The position numbers were made by a program, and so were the translations under genes. DNA of 64,000 nt. Source: Eustoma russellianum (lineage: Eukaryota > Streptophyta > Magnoliopsida > Gentianales > Gentianaceae). Of this stretch, positions 10,671 through 23,400 are shown piece by piece. A model generated the notes under the pieces. The model was not told where the DNA came from, ran no database searches, and worked only from the letters and a program-made list of their open reading frames with translations. Numbering within the stretch: the first letter of the stretch is position 1; each line of letters begins with the position of its first letter. Where the stretch lies: positions 17,308,811 to 17,372,810 of the forward strand of contig AP025040.1 in assembly GCA_036186865.1 (NCBI GenBank). Direction: 5' to 3'.

Positions 10671-12874
10671 TGTAGCGCTCCGCTCTTCCGAGCCCTAACA
10701 TCGGAACAGTGCACCCGCTGTATCCACTAAGGAGAATACAAAGCGTCAACCAATCTCTTACTTGTCACTAACGTAGAAATTTTTTTTTCTCGCGCAAACG
10801 TAACCATAACATAACTTAAACTCCAATAATTGTCATTACATTGCTGAATAGAAATCCTGGGAATAAAATAATAAATAGTATGTGGGAAAAATCCTCAAAG
10901 TGTAAACAAGAGCAAAACGGCTCCAGAGTTCCCTTCTATCCTAGCTGCAGCTCTCAACCGGCCCATTCTGCTACGTCCGACCCGTCCTCAACAAAAATGT
11001 GCTCGTAATCCTCATCTGGCTCACCTGGGAAGTAGGGGTGAGTGACGAAAATCACCCAGTAGATGCCCGCCTCAAACAAATACAAAACGTACATACCGAA
11101 ATGATATAGCCACATAGCACATAAATATAAGATAACATGCATAAGATAAAGTAAATGCGGTAAGTAAAACACTCCATAGAAAATGCGCAAGTACGTGATG
11201 CATGCTCAAATAACGTGTCACACGCAACAAGAATCATGTCATGCAATATGCCCTAGACCTATATGCAATGCACGATCCCGGGATTGACTGGATGCCTGTA
11301 GCCCGTACACTACAATCCACCCTGACCGATGCCCGTGGCCCGTACACCACGATCCACCTTAACCGATGCCCATGGCCCGTACACCATGATCCACCATGAC
11401 CGAGTACCCATGGCCCATACACCATGATCCACTCCACTCGAGCGTCTGAGACCTGTACATCTAAACCCACTCCAAATGCAATGCACGTGCCATGAATGCA
11501 ACAACAAAGTTGCCTGGGGCCCGTACGCCATCCTCACCAATCTCCGGCACTCAATATTTGGTTTAGTAAATTTTACGAACATTGGAAAGTTGTTATTTAG
11601 CATTATCATTATTTTTCCTTAGCTTATATAAATTTTCTAGAATTTTCTATTAATTTCCCCTATTTTTCCCTTATTTAATTCTATTTATAACTAATTATTT
11701 TTAATTATTTATATTTACCAAAGTTTAGAAATTAAGTGTAAATAATTAAATTTTAACCTTTTATATTTTCTGGAATTTATTAGACTTTTCTGCTAATTAA
11801 ATTATTTTTCTGGAATTTAAAATCATTTATTTACCTTTTTTTCCAGAATTTTAAATAATCAATTAAATTCAATTTTCCCTTTTTTTTCCTGGCGGGCCGG
11901 CTCTAACCATTTCCCAGCCCGGCCCGCGTTCGCAGTTCCAGCCCAGCACGTTTCTCCCTCTTTTTTATATTCGCGATTAATTTGGGCCGACCAGCCACGA
12001 ACCGGTCCGCTGGCCATCCGGCCCAGTCCAGTAACCAGCCAGCCCCCTTTTTTTTGGTATTGGGCCTTATCCAGCAGCGGCAGTCTGCTGGCCCGTTAAG
12101 GGCTGGCCCGGTATGCTGCCCTGCAAGCCAGCCCGTCCGCAAGTCCTTTTTTTGTTTTCGCCCAGACGGCGCGTGCCCTGCACGCTCAGCGCGTGAGGCC
12201 ACTCTCAGCCGTCTCCGGCGGCGCGTGTGCCACACGCGCCACCTTCCTGGCCGGATTTTCAACCCCAGATTGAATTTTTCCCTATTTCCAACCTATATGA
12301 ACCTATTCTAAGGCTAAAACGAAATTGTAAATGATCTCCAAGTATAAAAATTTCTAATCTTTTGATTGTATTCTAGGGTGTTCTTAATCCAAGTACTCCC
12401 TACCACCAATTCCATACACATACAAGCACATAACATCAATAAAACAATTATGTCATGCTTTACCGAATATAAACAAATACAAATCTACATCTAATACAAA
12501 TAAAACAACGAATCACATAAAATATACTAGCAAAGCATGCATGGATCGTACTCATTTGGGGGGGAAGAGGCACCTATCTTTCCAATGGAGAATTACTACG
12601 TATGATGGTTGAATTTGGCGTGACGTAACTAGCCTCCTCTCTCCTTTCTTCTCCCTTGAACTCATGTTTTTTTCTTTCTATGGAGAACGACGACTTATGT
12701 GGGGGTGGGGGGAGGAATAGCGGCTAGGTTAATAAAAAGAGGATGAGGGAGAGAAATTAGGGGATTGGGAAGAAGATTTGGTTAAATTTAGGATATATCT
12801 TTAATTTAGACTTTAAATTATTATTAACTAATTAATTTCTTTCCTTTTTTTCCTTTTCCTTTTCGGTTGTAACA
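10671..12874 (-). mobile_element. G1 3' LTR (left)
   Basis: 2,204 bp. It carries the 37-bp repeats near 11308-11450 and a GC-rich stretch near 11890-12260. It has a segment of about 46 bp near 11470-11515 that is absent from the other G1 LTR and from G0. Confidence 0.92.
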
Positions 12875-12887
12875 TTCTACCCTTCTT
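12875..12887 (-). other. G1 polypurine tract
   Basis: On the minus strand AGAAGGGTAGAA abuts the 3' LTR start TGTTAC. The position and purine content fit the plus-strand primer. Confidence 0.7.
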
Positions 12888-14759
12888 ACAAGAAGTTTCG
12901 TCCTCGAAACTTGACGTACCTTAGTCGAAGAGGTAAGGGTAGCGTTCTCGCATCTGCTCCTCCAATTCCCATGTCGCTTCACGCTCCGTATGATTTGTCC
13001 GCTGCACTTTGACATAAGGGATGACTCGATGCCTCAACACTTGGTCCTTGCGATCCACTATCCTGATAGGAGCCTCCTCATATGTAATGTCTGGTCGGAT
13101 TTTTAACGGTGGCGCATCTAAAACATGGTTCGGGTCCGGAACATATTTCCTTAATTGAGAAACGTGAAATACGCTGTGCACCTGAGCCAAGGCAGGGGGT
13201 AACGCTAACCGGTAGGCTAAGGTACCGACCTTTTCGAGTATCTCATAAGGGCCAATGTAGCGAGGCCTCAGCTTACCCTTCAAACCAAATCGTGCAACCC
13301 CCTTCGTAGGTGACACCCTCAAGTAAACCTTCTGGCCGATGTCAAACTCTAGGGGACGTCGCTTCGAATCAGCCCAGCTCTTGTCTGTCTTGAGCAATTT
13401 TTAGTCTATCACGTATCAACTTCACTTTCTCTCTAGTCTGCTCAACCAACTCAGGACCGGTAACCACGCGCTCACCAACCTCATCCCAATGAACAGGGGA
13501 CCTGCACTTACGTCCATAGAGCGCCTCAAAGGGTGCCATGCCGATGGCACTGTGGTGACTGTTGTTGTAGGAGAACTCAATTAGCTTGATCATACCGTCC
13601 CAGTTCCCCTTGAAGTCCAATGTGCACGCTCTCAACATGTCCTCTAAAGTCTGAATGGTCCTCTCAGACTGTCCATCTGTCTGTGGATGGAAAAGTACTC
13701 AGTCGCAGCTCCGTCCCCAACCTTTTCTGACAAGCTGACCAAATCGAGAGGTGAACTTCGAATCACGGCCTGAGACGATACTGACTGAGACTCCATGTAG
13801 GCTAACGATATCATCAATATATAACGTCACCAATCTTTCCACGGTCACATCGCTAGGCACGGGTAGGAAGTGAGCAGTCTTCGTCAATCAATCAACAATC
13901 ACCCAGATCGTGTCGTTGCTGTTTCTTGTTTTAGGGAGTCTACTACAAAGTCCATCGTCACATACTCCCACTTCCATTCCGGTATCTCCAACGGCAACAT
14001 CAAACCTCCCGGCCTCTGATGCTCTGCCTTAACCTGCTGACAAACGAGGCATCTCTCAATGAACTCAGCAATGTGTCGTTTCATCCCACTCCACCAGTAG
14101 TGTTTCTTTAGATCATTGTACATCTTCGTAGCACCTGGGTGAATCGACAACTTCGAATTGTGTGCCTCCCTCAGCAATTCCCTCCTTAGATCCTCATCAT
14201 CAGGCACGCACAACCTTCTTTGGTACCAAATACTGCCATCGTCATGTATCTGGAAGCCCTCAATTAGATTGGTCAACATCCTCTCTCGAATATCACTAAG
14301 CGTCACATCCTCCTTTTGCGTCTCCTTGATTCGCTCAATCAGAGATGGGGTAATGACTAAGGCCGCCAGAACGTTAGCAGTGGAATCAACAATGTCGAGA
14401 TCAAACTCCGCCATCTCTTTCTCTAATGGTGTCTGTCTAGCGTGATTAGACTTTCTACTCAAGGCATCTGCAACTCGGTTTGCCTTCCCCGGATGATAAC
14501 TAATGGTCAGGTCGTAGTCCTTTAGTAGCTCAAGCCATCTCCTCTGACGCATATTCAACTCTTTCTGTGTGAATAAATACTTCAAGCTCTTATGATCACT
14601 AAAGACTTCGCACTTCACACCATATAAGTAATGACGCCAAATCTTTAACGCAAACACCACCGCTGCTAACTCCAGATCATGGGTCGGGTAATTTTGCTCA
14701 TATGCTTCAACTGTCTCGATGCGTATGCAATAACACTACCTCCTGCATTAACACGCATC

Positions 14760-14828
14760 CTGCGACGAAAGTGTTAGGCTAAAGCTAATATGTACATAAT
14801 GGTAATTTAAAATTTTATATACATATAC
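14760..14828 (-). other. Putative intron 3 in G1 RNase H region (69 bp)
   Basis: On the minus strand it starts GTATATG and ends TTTCGTCGCAG. The bases before and after join DASKNGLG to CVLMQ in one frame (phase 1). It is A/T-rich and has an in-frame TAA a few codons in. The related element G3 reads DASKNGLGWVLMQ without interruption at 51150, so G3 lacks this intron. Confidence 0.75.
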
Positions 14829-15503
14829 CTAGCCCATTCTTCGAGGCATCGCTATAGATGACAAATCCTTCAGTGCCGGAGGGTTGCGCCAACACTGGTG
14901 GTCGTCAATTTCTGCTTCAACTCTGCGAAGCTTTTCTCACACTCGGAGGTCCATACAAACTTAGTCTTTTTCTGAGTCATCGACTCAGTGGTGTTGCAAT
15001 CCTAGAAAATCCCTCCACAAACTTGCGATAATAACCGGCAAGGCCAAGAAAGCTGCATACCTCAGTGACGTTAGTAGGTCGTGGCCATTCTGTGATCGCC
15101 TCTATCTTCTTTGGGTCAACCGAAATACCTTCCTCAGAAATTACATGGCCCAAGAAGGTCACACTCTTAACCAGAATTCGCACTTACTGAACTTAGCGTA
15201 CAACTTCTTCTTTCTGAGAGTCTCCAATACCTCCCGCAAGTGTTTAGCATGAGCCTCCTCATTAGGCGAACACACTAAGATGTCATCGATGAACACCACC
15301 ACAAAATGGTCCAACTGCTCCTTGAATACTGTGTTCATCAGATCCATGAAGGCCGCAGGTGCATTCGTCAGTCCAAAGGGCATTACAAGAAACTCGTAGT
15401 GCTCATATTGAGTGCGGAACGCAGTCTTTGCTATGTCTTCTGCCTTAATCCTTAACTGGTGGTAACCTGATCGCAGATCAATCTTCGAGAATACTCTGGC
15501 ACC

Positions 15504-15578
15504 CTACATGCAATTTTTTTTGTACACCAGTTGATATACAAAATAACCGAATTCACAATGATTTATTAAAGACATTAC
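15504..15578 (-). other. Putative intron 2 in G1 RT (75 bp)
   Basis: It starts GTAATGTC and ends TGCATGTAG on the minus strand. Removal joins LFDQLK to GARVFSKIDLR, the usual continuous RT sequence (phase 0). The length is a multiple of three but an in-frame TAG closes it. G3 has an intron at the same codon boundary (51841-51903). Confidence 0.85.
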
Positions 15579-16460
15579 CTTCAATTGATCAAATAGGTCG
15601 TCGATCCTTGGCAGTGGATATTTATTCTTTATTGTGATCTTATTCAGCTCACGATAATCGATACATAGCCTCATACTACTGTCTTTCTTCTTCACAAACA
15701 ATACTGGTGCTCCCCAAGGCGAAACACTAGGCCTGATAAATTTTTAGTCCAGTAGCTCCTGCAATTGCTCCTTAAGTTCTTTTAACTCTGCTGGCGCCAT
15801 CCTATATGGTGCCTTCGAGATCGGCTCGGCTCCAGGTACGAGATCGATCTCGAACTCCACTTCTCTGCTTGGTGGCAAACCTGGTAACTCGTCGGGAAAG
15901 ACATCCTTAAAATCTCGTACCACTGGAATATCCTCAATCGGTGGCGTCTCAGCACTGGCATTTAAAGCATACACAAGAAAACCCTCGGCTCATTTCTTCA
16001 ACGCCCACGAAGCCTGTGCTGCGGTAATATAGATTTTCCTGGAGGACTTCTTCAATTTGACATCCCCCTGGAAGATGGTCTCTCTTATCCAGTGTCTGCA
16101 TACTGACCTGTCTCTGGCGGCAGTCGATGTTAGCACTGTATCTCGCCATGAAATCCATGCCCAGAATAATGTCGAAATCCTGCATCTGGATCGGAATCAG
16201 AGTTGCGGAGAACCCAAGATCATTAATCTCCAACGGGCAATCCTTGTACTGATAATGAGATACTAACACCTGATCTACGGCGGCTTGAACACGATAAGGA
16301 ATCTCTAGCCGTTCTGGTAGAACACCTAGGTTTTTGGCGAATCTCCTAGCAACGAAGGAGTGGCTGGCACCACTATCGAATAGAACGTATGCTGGGACTT
16401 GGTTAATTAATATCTCCCCTATCAAGTTCATATTTATACACGTAGCACGAATCAACAAAA

Positions 16461-16518
16461 CTAAGAGAAAACATATGTTTAAGATTTTAAAATAGTAATT
16501 GCTTAAATTTAAAAGTAC
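16461..16518 (-). other. Putative intron 1 at G1 gag-protease junction (58 bp)
   Basis: It starts GTACTTTTAAA and ends TTTTCTCTTAG on the minus strand. Splicing joins NVVT to LLIRAT and the protease VLFDSG in frame (phase 1). Unspliced, the frame ends at a stop ten codons further. G3 has an intron at the same position and phase (52742-52817). At 58 bp it is at the short end for plant introns. Confidence 0.8.
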
Positions 16519-17685
16519 ATGTGACTACGTTTCCGACCTCCTTTAGCTCAGCGTCCATCATGACATGTACTCGAGCGTTGGTCTTTCCTTTTCCTCTCTG
16601 CTGCGTCTGACCTTGTGGCAGAGGTGCTTGTGTCGGTGTAGGGCACTCTCTGGCATAATGTCCCTGTTTGCCACAATTGTAGCAACCTTGCTGAGCTCTC
16701 CAACATGGTCCTGTATGAGAACAACCACACTGTGCACATACCGGAGGTGGCGGTCCAACCGCCCTGAGTGGCTGTGCTACCGTCGCTGTAGGACCCTCAA
16801 TCATCAGTGGTCGAGTCGCCGATCCCTGCCCCTGCTGCGGTGGCCTGGAGAATCGTCCAGTCGGGGTGTCGGCGTGGAATCTTTAACCATCTCCCTGATC
16901 TCCTTGAACAGAACTCTTCTCGCAGTCTCTTGGCCCTGTCGGCCGCTGCAACCCTCACGAGGTCACCCTCGACCTTACGACACACCTCCAACAATCCCTC
17001 AAACGTGGTAGGCTGGGCACATATGATCAATGACTGAATGCGTGAACTCAAACCCGTCTCGAACTTCAAATCTTTGTCCTCTCGTTGTCCATGACGGCGG
17101 GCATGTATCTCCCGAGTGCATGAAATTTCTCAGAATATTGATCAACAGTCATGGACCCCTGTGTCAGGAGTTGAAACTCGGTCATTCTCCTCTGAATCGC
17201 ACTCTCAGGAACGTAGTGCCTCTGGTACTCCTCCCTAAACTGGGTCCATGTCGGCGGTGTAGTACGTCTGCGTACCACACCCTGCCACCATCGCTCGCAG
17301 TCGCTCTCCAAGAATGGTACTACCACATCCACCTTCAGGCCATCCGGAACCTCTAACAATCTCAACTGCTCGGATACATTCTTGAGCCAAATCTCTGCCT
17401 CCTTGGTCGGGTGGTACCCCTGAACATAGGTATCCAGGAGTTCTGCATTTCCCAGTAAAAGAATCGAAGCCCCTGGGTGGTGGTGGTGGTGGTGGTGGTT
17501 GCTGGTTGTTGTTATTGCTGCTGCTGCAGTTGTTCCTGCTGTTGTTGCAGGTGAGCCATCTGCACCTACTGCTGGGCCACCAAGGCAGTCAGAGTGGCCA
17601 GCGTATCTGCCAGTACCTGGGGAATGGCCCCCTGACCCTGCTGATCATCGCCGTTATTACCAGCCGGATCACGTCGTGGAGGCAT
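16519..17685 (-). pseudogene. G1 gag, broken
   Basis: The ATG at 17685 (MPPRRDPAGNNGDD) is chosen because it is the usual gypsy gag start; an in-frame upstream extension exists but looks like leader. A glutamine-rich stretch follows, with a CAG-to-TAG and a CAA-to-TAA stop near 17510-17570. The capsid-like part is WWQGVVRRRTTPPTWTQF (near 17240-17290) and MTEFQLLTQGSMTVDQYSEKF. The CCHC zinc knuckle CYNCGKQGHYAREC is at 16643-16684. The frame reaches NVVT and then intron 1. It would form the particle shell and bind element RNA. Confidence 0.87.
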
Positions 17686-17928
17686 TTTCGGAAATCCAAG
17701 TTCATGAGACGAAATCGGATTAGTCAATAAGAAGTTGAAAGGTGGAATCCGGATAAATCGAATATTTAGACAAGAAAAGCTCACCATCGGCACACACCTC
17801 CCATAACCCCATCATAACTTAGGTCTAAAATCGTTTCTTAAATCTACTTTGTTTATTAGGGGTAAAATCGTAGCTTATGTCTAAGTGTCCTAATTAATCC
17901 TGTGTTTTCGAGGCGGATCTGAAGCCTG

Positions 17929-17941
17929 GAACCTGATACCA
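17929..17941 (-). other. G1 primer-binding site (degenerate initiator tRNA-Met)
   Basis: On the minus strand, two bases after the LTR end, TGGTATCAG matches the tRNA-Met complement. The next bases GTTCC differ from the AGAGC seen in G2 (43232-43244) and G4 (28086-28097). Confidence 0.75.
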
Positions 17942-17943
17942 CC

Positions 17944-20111
17944 TGTAGCGCCCCGCTCCCGAGCCCTAACATCGGAAACAGTGCACCCGCCGTATCTCAC
18001 TAAGGAGAATACAAAGCGTCAACCAATCTCTTACTTGTCAAACTGACGTAGAAATTTTTTTTTCTCGTGCAAACGTAAACCATAACATAACTTAAACTCC
18101 AATAATTGTCATTACATTGCTGAATAGAAATCCTGGGAATAAAAATAATAAAGTAGTATGTGAAAAAATCCTCAAAGTGTAAACAAGAGCAAAACGGCTG
18201 CAGAGTTCCCTCCTATCCTAGCTGCAGCTCTCAACCGGCCCATTCTGCTACGTCCGACCCGTCCTCAACAAAAATGTGCTCGTAATCCTCATCCGGCTCA
18301 CCTGGAAAGTAGGGGTGAGTGACAGAAATCACCCAGTAGATGCCCGCCTCAAACAAATACAAAACGTATATACCGAAATGATATAGCCACATAGCACATA
18401 AATATAATATAACATGCATAAGATAAAGTAAATGCGGTAAGTAAAACACTCCACATAGAAAATGCGCAAGTACGTGATGCATGCTCAAATAACGTGTCAC
18501 ACGCAACAAGAATCATGTCATGCAATATGCCCTAGACCTATATGAAATGCATGATCCTGAGATTGACTGGATGCTTGTAGCCCGTACACTACAATCCACC
18601 CTGACCGATGCCCGTGGCCCGTACACCACGATCCACCTTAATCGATGCCCATGACCCATACACCATGATCCACCTGACCGAGTACCCATGGCACGTACAC
18701 CATGATCCACTCCACTCGAGCGTCTGAGACCCGTACATCTCAACCCATTGGGCCCATACGCCCATCCTCACCAATCTCCGGCACTCAATATTTGGTTTAG
18801 TAAATTTTACGAACATTGGAAAGTTGTTATTTAGCATTATCATTATTTTTCCTTAGCTTATATAAATTTTCTAGAATTTTCTATTAATTTCTCCTATTTT
18901 TCCCTTATTTAATTCTATTTATAACTAATTATATCAATTATTTATATTTACCAAAGTTCAGAAATTAAGTGTAAATAATTAAATTTTAACCTTTTATATT
19001 TTCTTGAATTTATTTAAAATTTTCTGCTAATTAAATATATTTTTCTGGAATTTAAAATCATTTATTTACTTTTTTTTCCAGAATTTTAAATAATCAATTA
19101 AATTCAATTTTCCCTTTTTTTCCTGGTGGGCCGGCTCTAACCATTTCCCAGCCCGGCCCGCGTTCGCAGTTCCAGCCCAGCATGTTTCTCCCTTTTTTAT
19201 ATTCGCAATTAATTTGGGCCGACCAGCCACTGCCCGGTCCGCTGGCCATCTGGCCCAGTCCAGTAACCAGCCAGCCCCCTTTTTTTGGTATTGGGCCTTA
19301 TCCAGCAGCGGCAGTCCGCTGGCCCGTTAAGGGCCGGCCCGGTATGCTGCCTTGCAGGCCAGCCCGTCCGCAAGTCCCTTTTTTTGTTTTCGCCCAGACG
19401 GCGCGTGCCCTGCACGCTCGGCGCGTGAGGCCACTCTCAGCCGTCTCCGGCGGCGCGTGTGCCACACGCGCCACCTTCCTGACCGGATTTTCAACCCCAG
19501 ATTGAATTTTTCCCTATTTCCAACCTATATGAACCTATTCTAAGGCTAAAACGAAATTGTAAATGATCTCTAAGTATAAAAATTTCTAATCTTTTGATTG
19601 TATTCTAGGGTGTTCTTAATCCAAGTACTCCCTACCACCAATTCCATACACATACAAGCACATAACAGCAATAAAACAATTATGTCATGCTTTACCGAAT
19701 ATAAACAAATACAAATCTACATCTAATACAAATAAAACAACGAATCACATAAAATATACCACCAAAGCATGCATGGATCGTACTCATTTGAGGGGGGAAG
19801 AGGCACCTACCTTTCAAATGGAGAATTACTACGTATGATGGTTGGATTTGGCGTGACGTAACTAGCCTCCTTTCTCTCCTTTCTTCTCCCTTGAACTCAC
19901 GTTTTTTTCTTTCTATGGAGAACGACGACTTATGTGGGGGGGGGGGGGAGGAATAGCGGCTAGGTTAATAAAAAGAGGATGAGGGAGAGAAATTAGGGGA
20001 TTGGGAAGAAGATTTGGTTAAATTTAGGATATATCTTTAATTTAAACTTTAAATTATTATTAACTAATTAATTTCTTTCCTTTTTTTTTTTTTTCCTTTT
20101 CGGTTGTAACA
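17944..20111 (-). mobile_element. G1 5' LTR (right)
   Basis: 2,168 bp. Its plus-strand start TGTAGCGCCCCGCTCCCG is the same as G0. It contains the 37-bp repeats near 18588-18725 and a long G run near 19936-19948. Its minus strand has a 92-codon sense ORF at 18231-18509, also present in G0 (462-740) and, shortened to 78 codons, in the left LTR (10954-11190). Confidence 0.92.
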
Positions 20112-20440
20112 AAATGATAAATCCGGTTTAGGATTTAATTCATCATCTTCTTCTATTAAACCTAAGTCCTTAAAGAAAAAGGCAAATAATAGAAAAGCAC
20201 AACAAAATTCATCATCTTCAAAACCAAAGCATGTACCCACTTGTTTTTATTGCAACAAACTAGGACATGTGAAGAAAGCATGTAGAGCTAGATTTGGAAG
20301 CACATATGTTTGGAAGCCTAAGGGTCGACAAACTAACCTTAAAGGACCCAACCATCAAAGGGTACCAATGCATACATCTTTTGGTTTTGTAGGCTCTCAA
20401 GATAAATGGAGTAGCCAAAGAAGAAGGAACCAAATGGCTT
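20112..20440 (+). pseudogene. C1 copy B gag C-terminus with second zinc knuckle
   Basis: Gag resumes after the target duplication (AAATG, 20112-20116). Serine- and lysine-rich sequence leads to a CCHC knuckle CFYCNKLGHVKKAC at 20242-20283, intact here. The linker TSFGFVGSQDKW leads to the protease. A second knuckle in Gag fits the SIRE type. Confidence 0.82.
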
Positions 20441-23400
20441 ATGGAACGGATGTTCAACGCACATGACCGGAGACAAAACGTTGTTCACCAAGCTCAAGTC
20501 CAAGATGGTGGAACGGTGCATTTTGGCAATGGGAAAGCCAAAATCCTTGGACATGGAGAAATTGGTAATCTTTTTTACTATTAATAATGTATTATATGTA
20601 GAAGGGCTTAAGTATAATTTGATAAGTGTTAGCCAACTATGTGATGCTAATTTTCAAATTGAATTTGTGAAAAGAAAATGTGTTGTGAAAAAGAACGATA
20701 AGATTGTTTTTGAGGCTATACGTAAAAATGATGTTTACAAATTTAGCACACACGATTTGATATCAAAATGTTTCTTGCCTAGTTGCCAAAAATGATTTGA
20801 CTCAACTATGGCATAGACGACTTGGACATATTAGTTTTAAAAATTTCAAAGATATTTGCAAAAATAAAAAGTCCAAGGTCTTCCAAAATTAAATTTCGAA
20901 AACCATGGCTTATGTGACACTTGTCAAAAGGCAAAACTTGTTAAAACAAGTTTCAAGCCCAAAAGTGAAATCTCCACCACCAAACCTCTACAATGCTCAT
21001 ATGGATTTGTATGGGGATATTGGTACAGCAAGTCTAAGTGGAAAACATTACACCTTTGTGGTGGTAGATGACTTCTCTAGGTACACTTGGGTAATGTTCT
21101 TAGCTAAAAAGAATGATGCATGTCAAGAATTTATAAAGCTTTGTAAGAGATTAGAAAATCAAAGAGAAGACACAATTAAGGAAATTAGAAGTGATAGAGG
21201 TGGTGAGTTTGATGGAGAATTTCAAGAATTTTGTGTATCCAAAGGGTATGGACACAATTTTTCAGCTCCAAGAACTCCTCAACAAAATGGTGTTGCGGAA
21301 AGGAAAAATAGAACACTTCAAGAAATGAGTAGAGCCATGCTAAACGAATTTGAGCTACCCAAATATTTTTGGGCCGAAGCGGTAAATACCGCTTGTCATG
21401 TGATCAATAGAGTTTATTTGAGACCATTTCTCAAAAAGACTCCTTATGAGCTTTGGAAAGGTAGAGTACCAAATATTGGTTATTTCAAGGTATTTGGTTG
21501 TAAGTGCTTTATACTTAACACCAAAGATAACTTGGATAAACTCGACTTCAAAGCGGATGAAGGAATCTTTATGGGTTATGCTCAAAATAGCAAGGCATTT
21601 AGAGTATAATAAAAGAAGCATGAAAGTTGAAGAATCAATTCATGTCAATTTAGTGAACTCAATGAGGATAAATCAAACATTAATGATGACGATGATGATG
21701 ATGAAATAATTGAAGTAAGCCATATAGAGAAATTTGAGAATCCAAAAGGTAATATTGTTATTGACCTTAGGATTGATCCACTTGAACCTAAGGTTGAAGA
21801 TGGAAGTAGGAGGAGATACCTCAAATTTACCGGATTCATATAAGTATAGGAAAGATCACCCTAAAGAGTTGATATTAGGTGAAACTAGCCAAGGCATAAT
21901 GACTAGGAGAAAATTCAATGAAAATGCTTTCATTTCACAAGTTGAGCCTAAAAATATAAAGGAGGCAATAAATGATGAAGATTGGGTATTAGCTATGCAA
22001 GAAGAATTAAATCAATTTGAAAGAAGTGATGTTTGGGAATTAGTTGCTAAACCTAGTGATCATGTAATTGGCACTAAATGGGTATTTAGAAACAAAATGG
22101 ATGATAAAGGAAACATCACTAGAAACAAAGCTAGGTTAGTAGCCCAAGGCTATAGGCAAGAGGAAGGCATAGACTATGATGAACTTTGCCCCCGTAGCTA
22201 GGTTAGAAGCTATTAGGATGCTATTAGCATATGCATGCTATAAGGATTTCAAACTATATCAAATGGATGTGAAATCCGCATTCTTGAATGGAATAATTCA
22301 AGAAGAGGTCTATGTAGCTCAACCACCGGGGTTTGAAAATCATGATTATCCAAATCATGTTTTTAGACTCAAAAAGGCCCTTTATGGACTTAAACAAGCT
22401 CCTAGGGCTTGGTATGATAGATTAAGTAACTTCCTCTTGAAATGAGTTTTCAAGAGGAAAAGTCGACACTACTCTTTTTATTAAAGAACAAGGAAACCAT
22501 CAATTGCTTGTTCAAATTTATGTGGATGATATCATATTTGGTGCTACTAATGATTCTCTTTGTGAGCATTTTGCAAAATTGATGGAAGGAGAATTTGAAA
22601 TGAGCATGATGGGTGAACTCAACTACTTCTTGGTCTACAAATCAAGCAAACTCAAGATGGAGTGTACATATCTCAAACAAAGTACAAAGGATTTGCTCAA
22701 GAAGTACAAATTCGAGGATGGAAGAAGTGTGAGCACTCCGATGAGCACAAGTACAAAGCTTGACAAAGACGAAAAAGGAAAGCCGGTTGAGGTAACCAAA
22801 TATAGGGGTATGATTGGTAGTTTACTTTATTTAACCGCTAGTAGACCGGATATTTTGCATGCTGTGTGCTTATGTGCTAGATTTCAAAGTATGCCTAAGG
22901 AATCACATTAGTTGCCATTAAACGTTCTTTAGGTATTTGAAAGGAACTTTGAACTTTGGGTTATCCCAAAAATGGGTTTTGATTTAAGGGGTACAGTGAC
23001 TCCGACTATGCCGGAATCTTGTTGATAGGAAAAGCACCTCCGGGAGTGTCAATTCCTTGGAGATTGCTTAGTTTCTTGGTTCTCCAAGAAACAAAATAGT
23101 GTGTCACTTTCAACGGCGGAATCCGAATATGTATCGGCCGCTTCGTGTTGTGCACAACTACTTTGGATGATCAACACCTTGAACGATTACAATGTTAAGT
23201 TTGATAAGGTTCCCATCCTATGTGATAACACATCAGCCATAAGTATAGCGCAAAATCCAGTACATCATAGTAGAACAAAACACATTGAAGTAAGGCATCA
23301 CTTCATAAGGGATTGCATTCAAAAAGGATTGGTATGCGTTGAATTTGTCCAACAAATGACCAACTAGCTGATATATTCACCAAATCTCTTCCCACTGAGA

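Larger units (their letters stand above)
12921..16460 (-). pseudogene. G1 protease-RT-RNase H-integrase-chromodomain (pol), broken
   Basis: On the minus strand from 16460 down. The protease has LFDSGASHSF (catalytic Asp codon 16375-16377) and ILGMDF. RT has LCIDYRELNK, then KIDLRSGYHQ-type and FGLTNAPAAF motifs and the catalytic FIDD (near 15280). RNase H has SDHKSLKYLF. The integrase has an HHCC zinc finger (HNSKLSIHPG...CLVCQQVK, near 14040-14160), a core with TMDFV and RDSKFTSRF, and FSYNNSHHSAIGMAPFEALYGR. The end is a chromodomain-like tail finishing YPYLFD at 12921. Two introns interrupt it (15504-15578 and 14760-14828) and several frameshifts break it. Chromodomains in this group are thought to direct integration toward heterochromatin. 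Confidence 0.9.
10671..20111 (-). mobile_element. Ty3/gypsy element G1, full structure, Tekay/Del-like chromovirus
   Basis: A complete LTR element on the minus strand. The 5' LTR is 17944-20111, PBS at 17929-17941, gag, protease, RT, RNase H, integrase and chromodomain-like tail (12921-17685), polypurine tract at 12875-12887, and 3' LTR 10671-12874. Target duplication is GAATG/AAATG. The internal region is 5,069 bp. Pol order with integrase last is typical of gypsy, and the C-terminal tail with VDRKDQVLR and WELEEQMRERYP identifies the chromovirus group. It carries three short GT-AG introns. Frameshifts and stops make it non-coding at present, but RT keeps FIDD. Confidence 0.93.

Noticed and set aside
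16565..17011. 148-codon plus-strand ORF
   Set aside because: Antisense shadow of G1 gag.
12875..17943. Endogenous pararetrovirus (caulimovirus-like)
   Set aside because: Integrase, chromodomain and flanking LTRs with target duplication are present, and there is no movement or coat protein.
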